From an uncultured Saprospiraceae bacterium (GTDB lineage: Bacteria > Bacteroidota > Bacteroidia > Chitinophagales > Saprospiraceae), in assembly GCA_937959115.1 (NCBI GenBank), contig CALGAW010000003.1, forward strand, positions 62,001 to 126,000: DNA of 64,000 nt, given 5' to 3'. Position numbers and translations under genes: made by a program. The notes beneath the pieces are model-generated. The model ran no database searches and was not told the DNA's origin. It saw only the letters and a list, made by a program, of their open reading frames with translations. Shown here in pieces: positions 27,276-35,608 of this stretch. Position 1 is the stretch's first letter. Each line of letters starts with the position of its first letter.

Positions 27276-27340
27276 GAGCTTAATATCAAATCTACGAGGT
27301 AGATTTTATTATAATTTAAGTTGAATTTTCTTGAGCGTAA

Positions 27341-27395
27341 TAAAAAAAAATCCATAAGGGCGGTTGAATCCTCCATAAAACCACCCTTACTGGAT
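27341..27395 (-). terminator. Terminator-like hairpin, minus strand, with 9-T tail
   Basis: Arms 27350-27365 and 27379-27395 pair over 16 bases with one bulge and one wobble; read on the minus strand the second arm is followed by nine Ts (27349 down to 27341). It precedes the 27248-27275 hairpin by about 70 bases on the same strand, so the two form a tandem. The transcript that it would end begins inside 27400-28280. Confidence 0.6.
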
Positions 27396-27839
27396 AAGTT
27401 TAACCAAAAACTATTACGAAACGTAGAATTACACTTATGCAGTCTTTTACCGCATATCTGTAATTAAGACACCGATATTTAAAATCACCCTAAGCGATCT
27501 TCACTCTTTTTTAATGATTTAACATTTTCTTAACAGTTAAATTTAATTATTTTACATGCATAAATCATCTATTACACTATTCATGATTTATTTTGAGCTT
27601 TAAATCAGATTACTGTAGACAAATTCTGTGCAGATTTAGTGATCGATAAAAAAAAAGAAGTAGGTGCAACGAAATTAGAATAGAATTCGACTTTTTATTA
27701 GTTACTTTTATGTAGCTGTTATTATTCCTAATAATTGAACTTGAGTTATATATTTAAACTTAAAGCTATTTCAAGATAGGATTGTTTAGAAAAATTATTA
27801 ATTTTAAATATTCTTTTTCGTCTAAATTGGGGTTAGCAC

Positions 27840-27875
27840 AAGCCTGTATGAAAGCATGCAGGCTTCCCTTTTTTT
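27840..27875 (+). terminator. Rho-independent terminator, plus strand, without upstream gene
   Basis: Stem AAGCCTGTATG / CATGCAGGCTT (11 pairs, one wobble), loop AAAG, then CCC and eight Ts. This is a strong canonical terminator. No plus-strand gene precedes it for more than 6 kb, so it should end an unannotated transcript or a small RNA from about 27280-27830. Confidence 0.75.
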
Positions 27876-28285
27876 AAAAATGAATGAAAATTCTATTTTT
27901 TAATTGAGATTAAATAATTGAAAGAAAACAGTTGTCTGAAACGTCAAAGTATTGGGACTAATTTCATATTTCAAAGAGAAAAGTGGTTTTCATTTATTAG
28001 GCACTCTATTTTTATGGTTATTTCAAGTAACGAAACTATTTGTGTAACATTTATGATAAACAGTACTTTAAGTGGTTTTTTGTTGTTAATTTAGCATTAG
28101 AAACCCACTATTTACGCTGTATTTGTTATCAAAATGTTGAAGTAAATGGCTTTAATTTAGCTTTTGAAAAGAAGCTTCAGAGAGAGGCAGGTGTTTGATT
28201 AAATCATGTAGTGGTGCGAAAATTGTTGGTTTTTTATAGAACAATTTTGATTTAACTCGTTTAAAGACATTCAAAGAGAGCGTTG

Positions 28286-28684
28286 ATGAATAAAAATATC
28301 AGGCATAGTATAATATGGGTTTTCACCAGTATATTGGTACTTACAGCATGTGAAAAACCAGCTGGAGAAGGAGGACTTGGAAGCATTACAGGAAAAGTAT
28401 TTGTAAGAGAATATACTTCAAGTGGGGTTTTTAAAAGTGAATATTTTGCTCCTGATGAAAAAGTTTATATCGTCTATGGAGATCGGCCAATATACGATGA
28501 TGAAACAAGAACACACCTAGATGGTACTTATCAGTTTAACTATTTAAACAAAGGTACTTATACCTTGTTCGCCTATTCTGAATGTGATACGTGTTCAGTT
28601 CCAGTCATCGCTATTCAAGAACAAGTGACAATTAGTAGCAAAGGAGAAAATGTAAGTGTACCATTAATATCGATAACTAAATAA
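28286..28684 (+). CDS. Lipoprotein with carboxypeptidase-regulatory-like beta domain
   Basis: 132 residues. The signal peptide ends in the lipobox LTAC (about residue 22), followed by EKPAGEGG. The mature part has the small beta-sandwich pattern seen in regulatory-like domains: SITGKVFVREY..., DGTYQFNYLNKGTYTLFAYSECDTC, then QEQVTISSKGENVSVPLI. It has a CxxC pair (ECDTC). The ATG at 28286 is preferred over a TTG one codon earlier. It starts a four-gene plus-strand operon; the next gene's GTG lies one base after its stop. The lipoprotein may be the outer-membrane partner of the operon's polyphosphate-related enzymes (inference). Confidence 0.7.
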   Translation: MNKNIRHSIIWVFTSILVLTACEKPAGEGGLGSITGKVFVREYTSSGVFKSEYFAPDEKVYIVYGDRPIYDDETRTHLDGTYQFNYLNKGTYTLFAYSECDTCSVPVIAIQEQVTISSKGENVSVPLISITK

Positions 28685-28685
28685 A

Positions 28686-29489
28686 GTGACAGTAGCAGCA
28701 CAACAAAACATGGATAGTGTATTACAAGGATTTGAACCTATTTCACTCAGTGAAATGGATTCGGTTTCCTTAATGGATAGACAGGATACCAAGTTTGCTG
28801 CGCCTGAAAGTGAACTTTTAGCAATTCTATCTAAGCTAAAAAAGGACTATTTTGTTCTAGATATCAACGATAACAGAATTAGTACTTATTCCTCTCTTTA
28901 TTTTGACACAGTAGACAATGACAACTATGTTCAACATCATAAGGGTAGATCTAATCGTTATAAACTTAGATATCGTTCCTATGTAGAGTCTGGCATTTCT
29001 TTTTTTGAAGTGAAATTTAAATCTAACAAAGGACGGACCATCAAAAAACGAATCAAAAAATCAAAGATAAATCTACAACTCGATTCAGAAGATATTGAGC
29101 ATTTGAATAATTGCTCCAATTTAGACCCAGCGCTATTAACCGCCAGTATATGGATTGACTTTCGAAGAATAACCTTAGTAAGTAAAGATTTCAAAGAACG
29201 AGTAACTATTGATGTTGATCTTACGTATAAAAATATCTCGGATGACAAAAATATAAATTGTCCTGGGTTAATTATAATAGAGGTAAAGCAACCAAAATTT
29301 ACGAGGAATTCTGTGGTAATTTCTGTGTTGCATGAATTTAAAATTTTTCCAATGAGAATAAGTAAATATTGTCTTGGAATAATTAGTTGTTTTAAAAATG
29401 AAGTGAAGTATAATAACTTTAAGAAGAAAATACTTAAACTAGCGAAAATTACATCGAATGACCACTATAGAGATCTTGTTACAACTTAA
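28686..29489 (+). CDS. VTC-domain polyphosphate polymerase family protein
   Basis: 267 residues. It fits the VTC domain, the tunnel-shaped catalytic core of eukaryotic polyphosphate polymerase Vtc4 and bacterial homologues: DRQDTKFAAPESEL near the start, SSLYFDTVDNDNYVQHHKGRSNRYKLRYRSYVESGISFFEVKFKSNKGRTIKKRI, then a late IIIEVKQP strand with acidic/basic pairs. Lys/Arg alternation along the strands forms the basic tunnel that binds the polyphosphate. GTG at 28686 follows the previous stop by one base; an ATG at 28710 is the alternative. Its 3' end overlaps the DUF4956 gene by 32 bases, so the two are likely co-translated. Confidence 0.85.
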   Translation: MTVAAQQNMDSVLQGFEPISLSEMDSVSLMDRQDTKFAAPESELLAILSKLKKDYFVLDINDNRISTYSSLYFDTVDNDNYVQHHKGRSNRYKLRYRSYVESGISFFEVKFKSNKGRTIKKRIKKSKINLQLDSEDIEHLNNCSNLDPALLTASIWIDFRRITLVSKDFKERVTIDVDLTYKNISDDKNINCPGLIIIEVKQPKFTRNSVVISVLHEFKIFPMRISKYCLGIISCFKNEVKYNNFKKKILKLAKITSNDHYRDLVTT

Positions 29490-30168
29490 TTTACTCAATA
29501 TTGTTTGGTTTGATCCTGCTTCTTTTAGCACACTTTTAACGAAGTTTGGCATAAACTTACTTACGACAATCATTATTGTTGGGTTTATCTACAGATCTAA
29601 TCACCAGAATAAGGAGTTTGTATTCACCTTTTTTGTTTTCAATACATTGATTTTCTTTTTGTGCCACCTGATGTTATCGACTCAAGTGACACTTGGGTTT
29701 GCATTTGGATTGTTTGCTCTGTTTTCTATCATGAGATATCGGACCAGGCAAATCGAAATAAAGGAAATGACCTATTTGTTTATGGTGGTTTCTATCGCCG
29801 TAATGAATGCTTTGAATGATGCCCATGCAAGTGTTCTAGAACAGCTTTTTATTAACATTGCAATCCTTGGCGTTGTATATATTCTTGAGAAGATGCTATT
29901 TTCTAAGAATGTGGTTGGTCAACGTGTTGTGTATGATAAAATCGAGATGGTTAAACCTCAACATTACGCTACATTAAAAGCAGACCTTGAGCAACGACTT
30001 GGTCATCCTATAAAAGAAATAGAAATTACCAGACTGAATTACTTGTCAGACAGTGCTATCCTTACTGTTTATTTTGAACAAGAATCTAGATTTAGCTATG
30101 CTTCCCCTAGTTCAATTTTAAATGAATCACAAGTATCTTCTGAAAAGGTTTCTGAAATTGTAAAGTAA
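29458..30168 (+). CDS. DUF4956 family membrane protein
   Basis: 236 residues. The N-terminal half carries about four transmembrane segments (LNIVWFDPASFSTLLTKFGINLLTTIIIVGF, FTFFVFNTLIFFLCH, TLGFAFGLFALFSIMRYRT, MTYLFMVVSIAVMNAL). The SIMRYRT-RQIEIKEMTYLF signature is characteristic of DUF4956. The C-terminal 90 residues are a soluble cytosolic domain (VKPQHYATLKADLEQRLGHPIKEIEI). In Bacteroidota it commonly follows VTC-domain genes, and probably forms the membrane part of the polyphosphate machinery (inference). It shares family with 40695-41372. Confidence 0.85.
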   Translation: MTTIEILLQLNLLNIVWFDPASFSTLLTKFGINLLTTIIIVGFIYRSNHQNKEFVFTFFVFNTLIFFLCHLMLSTQVTLGFAFGLFALFSIMRYRTRQIEIKEMTYLFMVVSIAVMNALNDAHASVLEQLFINIAILGVVYILEKMLFSKNVVGQRVVYDKIEMVKPQHYATLKADLEQRLGHPIKEIEITRLNYLSDSAILTVYFEQESRFSYASPSSILNESQVSSEKVSEIVK

Positions 30169-30173
30169 ACAGT

Positions 30174-30863
30174 ATGCTGCGCTCACTCCTTTTAGTAGTC
30201 AGTATTTTTGCTATATGCAATACTGTTTACTGTCAATCTAATGATCTAGTACTTTGGAATGGGTTTGCGCTTGATTATAAAATTGCTGATCCACTTACGG
30301 TGTCGTTAAAAAATCAGGTGAGGCTTAACAACAATATATCTCAGTTTAAAACTGCTTTTACGAATCTAAGTTTCACCTACAAAATCAACAGTCCCCTCCG
30401 CGTCACTGCAGGTTATAGGCTAAGTCTTACGTTAAAAGAAAATAGACATCGATTTTATGGTGGTTTCGCCTATCGCCATAAGGTTAAATCAATTAGAACT
30501 ACCTTTCAAGGTCGACTAAGATACCAGCATACCATAGAGGGCAATGAACGTCCTAGGGATCCAGATCGCTATGTAAGACCTAAGATTCAAGCCAAATACG
30601 ATGTTAAAGGGCAGCCAATTGTCCTATTTGTAGGAGCCGAAACTTGGTATAGCTTTACTCGCCCTGAATATGAGTTTGATCGTTACCGTCTACAAATGGG
30701 TATTGACTATGAGCTATCAAAACGAAATTCAGTTAGTCTTGTCTATAATTATCAGCATGAATTTAATATAGCTGATCCGTTGTATAGTCACATAATCGCT
30801 TTGGTAATCAGCGCAGATATCACTCAGAAAACAGAAAAGAAGAAGAAGAAAAAGGAGGATTAG
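30174..30863 (+). CDS. DUF2490 outer-membrane beta-barrel protein
   Basis: 229 residues with a signal peptide (SLLLVVSIFAICNTVYCQ). The mature protein is an alternation of amphipathic beta strands typical of the DUF2490 barrel: VSLKNQVRLNNN, LRVTAGYRLSLTLKENRHRFYGGFAY, GRLRYQHTIEG, NSVSLVYNYQHEFN. The tail is a run of Lys and ends ED. It is the last gene of the VTC operon, 5 bases after the DUF4956 gene. Barrel proteins of this family accompany VTC and DUF4956 genes in several Bacteroidota, suggesting an export or anchoring route (inference). Confidence 0.8.
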   Translation: MLRSLLLVVSIFAICNTVYCQSNDLVLWNGFALDYKIADPLTVSLKNQVRLNNNISQFKTAFTNLSFTYKINSPLRVTAGYRLSLTLKENRHRFYGGFAYRHKVKSIRTTFQGRLRYQHTIEGNERPRDPDRYVRPKIQAKYDVKGQPIVLFVGAETWYSFTRPEYEFDRYRLQMGIDYELSKRNSVSLVYNYQHEFNIADPLYSHIIALVISADITQKTEKKKKKKED

Positions 30864-31265
30864 CTCTAAATCAAACTTCTGTTAAAAAAGAAGAGACTCC
30901 AGTATGAAACTGAAATCTCTTTGAACTAACAAACATTCCCTTTTTATAAACTTGTTTAGTTCTCTTGTCCTAACTAACTAACTAACTATGCTATTTCTTT
31001 TCTCTTTATTGATGATACAAATATAGTGCGTGCTGCAGTTAAAGAAAAACCTAATTCGTATTCTGAATATAAGATCTAACTAGCTATTTCAACGAACAGC
31101 AAGGAACAGAAACCACCCTACCCTATTAACTATCAACGAATTAAACAAAACAATTTACTTACCTATATCTAATCAGTAATCGTAGAAAGTCGATTTATTC
31201 GATTCGACTTTACTGTTCACTTATTGTTTAACCTACCAAAGCTGTAGGAGGATAGATGAATCAGC
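30864..31265. other. Convergent intergenic region with CTAA microsatellite
   Basis: 402 bases between the VTC operon and a minus-strand gene. Besides the weak hairpin it holds four CTAA copies at 30970-30985. No coding potential was seen. Confidence 0.5.
30891..30922 (+). terminator. Possible terminator after the VTC operon
   Basis: Imperfect inverted repeat AAGAGA..CAGT / ACTG..TCTCTT with small internal loops, 27 bases after the DUF2490 stop. The T tail is only three bases, so strength is doubtful. Confidence 0.3.
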
Positions 31266-33218
31266 TTATTTTGGTACATCAGAAAACACTCCATTGTTTC
31301 TTGCCCAGTCTATTCGATCGCTTCCGTTCACATCACCATCTTGGTTGATATCTGCATTGAGATAACTGTTGAACGTTCCATTTAGCGCTGCCCATTCTGT
31401 TTTGTCGGCGCCATTGATGTCATAATCTTGATTGATATCGCCTGCAAACATGACCCATTTTCCGTTGCTGAGTTGTTTCTGTCCAGTATTTCCTTGACTT
31501 GCATAGCTATCCGTAGAAGTGAAATCAAAGGTCAGAGATCCGTTTGAAACGCTTACTGGCTGAGGAGACATGACTGTTAAGTGATTCCTGGTTTCTACTA
31601 CGATATAAACGGGTGCGTTTACTGAAGCCGGCAACACTTCCCCATTCGTGAAATAGATGCGGCCATCAATCTGCAATAATCCTGCGGCTCTAGCAACTTC
31701 AGTACTAGGATCAATACCCGTTCTAAAGGAAACCAAGACCCAATCCGATATCGCGAAGAGGGATTTTGTCTCCGTCCCTTGATAGTTCCAAGGAGGTTGA
31801 TTAAACGGTTGATTTGTTGGGAGTAAACCTAGTGTTTCTAGATCCTGTGTCATCGCATCAGCTGTAGGGTTGTAGGTGGCCTCCATGAATACGGACAAAT
31901 CTAATGTTGTATACTGTAATGCTTTCAATTTGTAGCCCGCGATCACAGGAACACGGTCGTATGCTCCCATTCCTCCACCATCGTAAATTGATAGGTAAAT
32001 CATACCCGTTGTGGCGTCATACGTTCCACCAGTGATCGGATGAAATTCTGGCGTCTGATTGTAGTGATCCGTTTGAAAAGGAGCATTAAACTCTCCATAA
32101 GCGTATGGTCTGACATCATGCGGGTTTATCGTTCCGTTTTTGACAGCTAATAGGTCATTTACATCCCAAAGCCAGTAATAATTGTATTCGTCATTCGCAT
32201 CATAAGGACAAGGACCACCGCATAGATTTCCGTCACTTTGAGTTGCTTTATAGCCAATACCAGAGTTGTGTCCACCTGAAGAACCAATCGTAAAATAAGT
32301 TCTTGTCCCAGGAAGAATCATTCCAAAACTTGCCTGTGAATCTGTGGTCCATAAATCATTTGTGCCAACCGTTGCAATTGCGTCCGCAAACGTATGACCT
32401 GAATGCGTACTTCCCTGTATATCAGTCAAGTTATAATCAGGCCGTTGATAAGAAGAATAGTCTTCATACAATGGGTTTGCCAAGCTATAATCAAGCATCG
32501 TTGTTGTTGGAACTGGAGTAGACGCTGGATTTAAAAAAGAAGCTGGATCAAAGCCAAAAGCGGTTACCCCAATAGCAAGTCTTCCATTAATGGAATATTT
32601 GCTAGAACTGCCTGTCAGATAAGTGGTCCCGAGATCCGCTTGCCATTCGGTAGGAACGGGAGACATCCAACCAGCAGCATGTGCAGCACCTACCAAGGAA
32701 TAATACCCACTAATTGGGCTATTGGCTATGTTGCTCGGATTCTCGACAATTAGTGTTGTGTGTGTATTGTTTGCTGGTGCATCATACCATTCAACTGCAT
32801 TTATGATCAGTCGATTACCAATTAGCTCCATTCCTGAAATTCTATCAATCCCTTGAGGATTGTTGTCTGGTGTGCTGTCTAGTATTGATCTAAAAGGTTG
32901 TAGGTTTGAGGATGTGTTTAGCTGTAGCAAGTCAGTTGAATTGACTAGAGGAGGTATTGAGAATTCGCCCAATGTCCTAAAGTTCGCATGACCAGTAATA
33001 AAAATTGAATGATTGGTTGGATTGTATGCAATTATTCCGGGAGAATAGGATAGACTTGATGCTCCATACGTTTGATTTGGAATTCTAAAGGCTCCTTGAT
33101 ATTCAAGGTCTTGTATTTGGATCAACGGTGCTGATGTGGGTTGTGCGGAAGCGCTGAACAATAGTCCTATTACAAAGAACAATAGGAATGTAAACTGGAT
33201 AATTATCTTACTATTCAT
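31266..33218 (-). CDS. Secreted protein with dockerin-like C-terminus, paralogous tail to 12584-14158
   Basis: 650 residues with a signal peptide (FLLFFVIGLLFSASAQ). Residues 25-420 look like a beta-propeller or similar fold without a named family: YQGAFRIP, IAYNPTNHSIFITGHANFRTLGEFSIP, TAFGFDPASF, YFTIGSSGGHNSGIGY. From about 470 the sequence aligns with the C-terminal module of the 12584-14158 protein: YQGTETKSLFAISDWVLVSFR, a beta-rich stretch, then DINQDYDINGADKTEWAALNGTF and DINQDGDVNGSDRIDW, two calcium-loop-like helices, and a final NNGVFSDVPK. The tail is probably a sorting or anchoring module (inference). Confidence 0.75.
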   Translation of the reverse strand: MNSKIIIQFTFLLFFVIGLLFSASAQPTSAPLIQIQDLEYQGAFRIPNQTYGASSLSYSPGIIAYNPTNHSIFITGHANFRTLGEFSIPPLVNSTDLLQLNTSSNLQPFRSILDSTPDNNPQGIDRISGMELIGNRLIINAVEWYDAPANNTHTTLIVENPSNIANSPISGYYSLVGAAHAAGWMSPVPTEWQADLGTTYLTGSSSKYSINGRLAIGVTAFGFDPASFLNPASTPVPTTTMLDYSLANPLYEDYSSYQRPDYNLTDIQGSTHSGHTFADAIATVGTNDLWTTDSQASFGMILPGTRTYFTIGSSGGHNSGIGYKATQSDGNLCGGPCPYDANDEYNYYWLWDVNDLLAVKNGTINPHDVRPYAYGEFNAPFQTDHYNQTPEFHPITGGTYDATTGMIYLSIYDGGGMGAYDRVPVIAGYKLKALQYTTLDLSVFMEATYNPTADAMTQDLETLGLLPTNQPFNQPPWNYQGTETKSLFAISDWVLVSFRTGIDPSTEVARAAGLLQIDGRIYFTNGEVLPASVNAPVYIVVETRNHLTVMSPQPVSVSNGSLTFDFTSTDSYASQGNTGQKQLSNGKWVMFAGDINQDYDINGADKTEWAALNGTFNSYLNADINQDGDVNGSDRIDWARNNGVFSDVPK

Positions 33219-33335
33219 TTTATAACAATTGATTATACATTATTAAACGTTTACTAATAATAACAAAAATCTATTTAACTACCAAGTAAAACATTGATTA
33301 AGAGTGCTTAATAATTAGTTCGGTGATTGAACTCC

Positions 33336-33380
33336 ATTGTTTATACCAACCTCAAAACAGCTAATGACTAAGCACTTAAT
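33336..33380. repeat. Direct repeat, copy 1
   Basis: About 45 bases that begin ATTGTTTATACCAACCTC and end AAGCACTTAAT. They lie immediately after the stop of the GNAT gene (minus strand). The second copy is at 33978-34022. Confidence 0.7.
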
Positions 33381-33382
33381 TG

Positions 33383-33919
33383 TTATTTCATAGCAATTTT
33401 GTAAATCACATGACGCGTAAGCCAAGTTTCTTTTTGGAGCTTTGGATGATCAAATTCTCCTGTTTTGTGCATGCCGATTTTCTTCATAATGCGTTCTGAC
33501 TTTACATTTGGAATAGGTGTGATGGAGTACACGGTACTGAAGTTGAGCACTTCTTTAGAATATTGCAGGCATCTCAGTGCTCCCTCTGTAGCATAACCAT
33601 TGCCCCATGCGGCTTTTTTCAATCGCCAACCTATTTCCATACAAGGTGTTTCCGCAAAGTCACAGGCAGTTTTTTTATGAAGTAATCCGATGAAACCAAT
33701 AAACTCTTGACTTTCGAGGAGGTCAACTGCAAAGAACGTAGTCTGATGTTCCTCAAACTCCAATTGCATTCGCTTGATCATGTGGTTGGTTTCTTCTTTT
33801 GTGAGTACCGACGGAAAGAACTCCATCACTGCTGGATCAGCGCACATTGCTGCAAATGGAATTTTATCTTCTTCCTTCCAATTTCTAAAACCTAGGCGGG
33901 CGGATGTAAAAAGATACAT
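33383..33919 (-). CDS. GNAT-family N-acetyltransferase (RimJ/RimL type)
   Basis: 178 residues. The RimJ/RimL-like opening (LFTSARLGFRNWKEEDKIPFAAMCADPAVMEFFP) precedes the GNAT core: GFIGLLHKKT, MEIGWRLKKAAWGNGYATEGALRCLQYSKEVL with the acetyl-CoA pyrophosphate loop (W-G-N-G-Y-A), then VKSERIMKKIGMHKTGEF, the usual motif B. It is flanked by two copies of a 45-base direct repeat, with no gene downstream on the same strand until 33218. Likely acetylates an amino group of a small molecule or a protein; the substrate cannot be named. Confidence 0.88.
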   Translation of the reverse strand: MYLFTSARLGFRNWKEEDKIPFAAMCADPAVMEFFPSVLTKEETNHMIKRMQLEFEEHQTTFFAVDLLESQEFIGFIGLLHKKTACDFAETPCMEIGWRLKKAAWGNGYATEGALRCLQYSKEVLNFSTVYSITPIPNVKSERIMKKIGMHKTGEFDHPKLQKETWLTRHVIYKIAMK

Positions 33920-33977
33920 TGGTGGTGATTAGTATTTAGTGGTTTGTAAATAGTGATTTGTTTGGCAATCGTACACA

Positions 33978-34022
33978 ATTGTTTATACCAACCTCAAAAT
34001 AGCAAAGCACCAAGCACTTAAT
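33978..34022. repeat. Direct repeat, copy 2
   Basis: Matches 33336-33380 over about 45 bases, with the middle part diverged. It overlaps the stop codon of the lipoprotein gene at 34018 and lies about 58 bases upstream of the GNAT start. Confidence 0.7.
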
Positions 34023-35595
34023 TAACTCTTCTAAATTGGTAGTCTTCGAATTTTAGAATATTCACAAACTTGTTTTCATAGGCACCAACTGCACCACTTT
34101 GGTCGGGTGCACTAGCTCCTCCATACTTTGATCTAAAAGCAAACTTAGTATGGAAGTATTGAGCGGATTCTTCTGCAATATGATGCTGCGGATAAACGCC
34201 GTATTTGTGGATCATTCTACTAAAATATAGTAATATGTCATACCCCTTTACAGCATTTTCAGAAGGATTAATTCCATAAATACCATAATAATTGTTTTTG
34301 AATGCTCGATATTCTACGTCTGCTTTGTTCAGATGAAAATCGCTTGAAATATGGACTTTCAAATTTTCATAATAGTTATAATCCACCTTATCAAAGTGTT
34401 CCCATTGGTGCATTCCTAGGACGATCATAGGATATCGGTCTCTTATTTTGCTTAGTTCACGCATTACAAAATTGACAAATGACTGGGAGCTGGAAGGAAC
34501 AATCACAATGTTATTGCCACCTGAAACTAAATATCCAGAAATGTCAAATTCTATATTACCAGCTGAGCGTGGGTCAATGGTTACGGACTGCAATGGAGAA
34601 GAAGCGGATTGTTCTGCTACCAGATTTGCGCTATTAATGTATTGTACACGCTTAGTTCCAGTTCTCCCCTCTGGTGCTATGATCAATGTATTCCCATTAC
34701 CATAGCGTTTGTATATGTGTCCAAGCAAATTGACATAATGCGTTTCCATTGATGGATTGACTTGTAAGTAAAATGAATTTTGTTGAACGATATCACTCCT
34801 TCTATTCAGTGGTGAGATGATTGTCTTATTGTTTAATGCACAAAATTCTGCTACCATTCGACTATTTTCTCTGGTCACTGGGCCGATTATTACATCTGCA
34901 TTCAATACTTCAGATCGCTGTAACAAGTATTCTACTGTAGATTTTTCGCCCTTGGTATCAAATACGCTAACACTTAAATTTACACCTTCAGCACGAAGTT
35001 TATCAAATGCTAGTTTCGCGCCTTCATAAAACTCAAGGGCCATCTTAGAATCTTTCCCAATCGCACCATGCGGGTACATAAATTTATTTGTAAAAAAAGG
35101 TAAGAGGATCGCAATTCTGTACACATCCTTTTTGATGGGCATTTCACTCAACATTCCACCGAGCAAGTCTTCAGGATTGATTTCACTGGGTTGCTTAGCG
35201 ACTTCTGTCTCTTCTATTTCTTCTTTTATTTTATCGACAATCGCAGTATCCTTCTCTGACTCTTTAGTTCGATCAATATCTTTCCACTCGATTTCAGTAT
35301 CTTCTTTGGAAGCTTTTGATGCTGCTTCAGTCTCTATCTTTATCCCGTCTAGGGGTTCGCTTTTATCTTTTTCCTGTGCTGGTTCTGTTTTTACTACTTC
35401 TTTCTCCTCTTTGTCAACAGGGTTCTTTTCTGTATCCTTAACTGTAGTTGGTGTATAAGTAGTCTCATCATCTTTATTGTTTCTAGTCACTGGATCATAC
35501 TCTCCATTTCCATAGTCTAGCTCTGGAGTAGTACTAGTTGTGTTTTTGGTAACACCACAGTTAAAAAACAAACATAAGATGAGTAGAAATGACAT
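34018..35595 (-). CDS. Lipoprotein with periplasmic-binding (type 1) fold, LpoA-like
   Basis: The start at MSFLLILCLFFNCGVTK (35595) is preferred: it gives a lipobox ending FFNC, and it lies 13 bases after guaA. An upstream ATG at 35718 would overlap guaA. The region from about residue 25 to 130 is an acidic, Lys/Glu-rich low-complexity linker. From about residue 155 a type 1 periplasmic-binding fold begins (KDVYRIAILLPFFTNKFMYPHGAIG, EFYEGAKLAFDKLRAEGVNLSVSVFDTKG, DVIIGPVTRENSRMVAEFCALNNKTIISPLN, NTLIIAPEG). It resembles the penicillin-binding-protein activator/amino-acid receptor fold. In Bacteroidota a LysM plus periplasmic-binding-fold protein often follows guaA; LysM is not seen here. 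Confidence 0.75.
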   Translation of the reverse strand: MSFLLILCLFFNCGVTKNTTSTTPELDYGNGEYDPVTRNNKDDETTYTPTTVKDTEKNPVDKEEKEVVKTEPAQEKDKSEPLDGIKIETEAASKASKEDTEIEWKDIDRTKESEKDTAIVDKIKEEIEETEVAKQPSEINPEDLLGGMLSEMPIKKDVYRIAILLPFFTNKFMYPHGAIGKDSKMALEFYEGAKLAFDKLRAEGVNLSVSVFDTKGEKSTVEYLLQRSEVLNADVIIGPVTRENSRMVAEFCALNNKTIISPLNRRSDIVQQNSFYLQVNPSMETHYVNLLGHIYKRYGNGNTLIIAPEGRTGTKRVQYINSANLVAEQSASSPLQSVTIDPRSAGNIEFDISGYLVSGGNNIVIVPSSSQSFVNFVMRELSKIRDRYPMIVLGMHQWEHFDKVDYNYYENLKVHISSDFHLNKADVEYRAFKNNYYGIYGINPSENAVKGYDILLYFSRMIHKYGVYPQHHIAEESAQYFHTKFAFRSKYGGASAPDQSGAVGAYENKFVNILKFEDYQFRRVN

Positions 35596-35608
35596 AGTAT
35601 TCAGTAAT

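Larger units (their letters stand above)
26811..28282. other. Gene-free region, 1.47 kb
   Basis: No frame with protein-like sequence was found on either strand. It contains three terminator-like hairpins (listed separately) pointing outwards from its centre, and an AT-rich block. It may hold a non-coding RNA or a long leader of the neighbouring giant surface-protein gene; neither tmRNA, RNase P RNA nor 6S RNA signatures were recognised. Confidence 0.5.
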
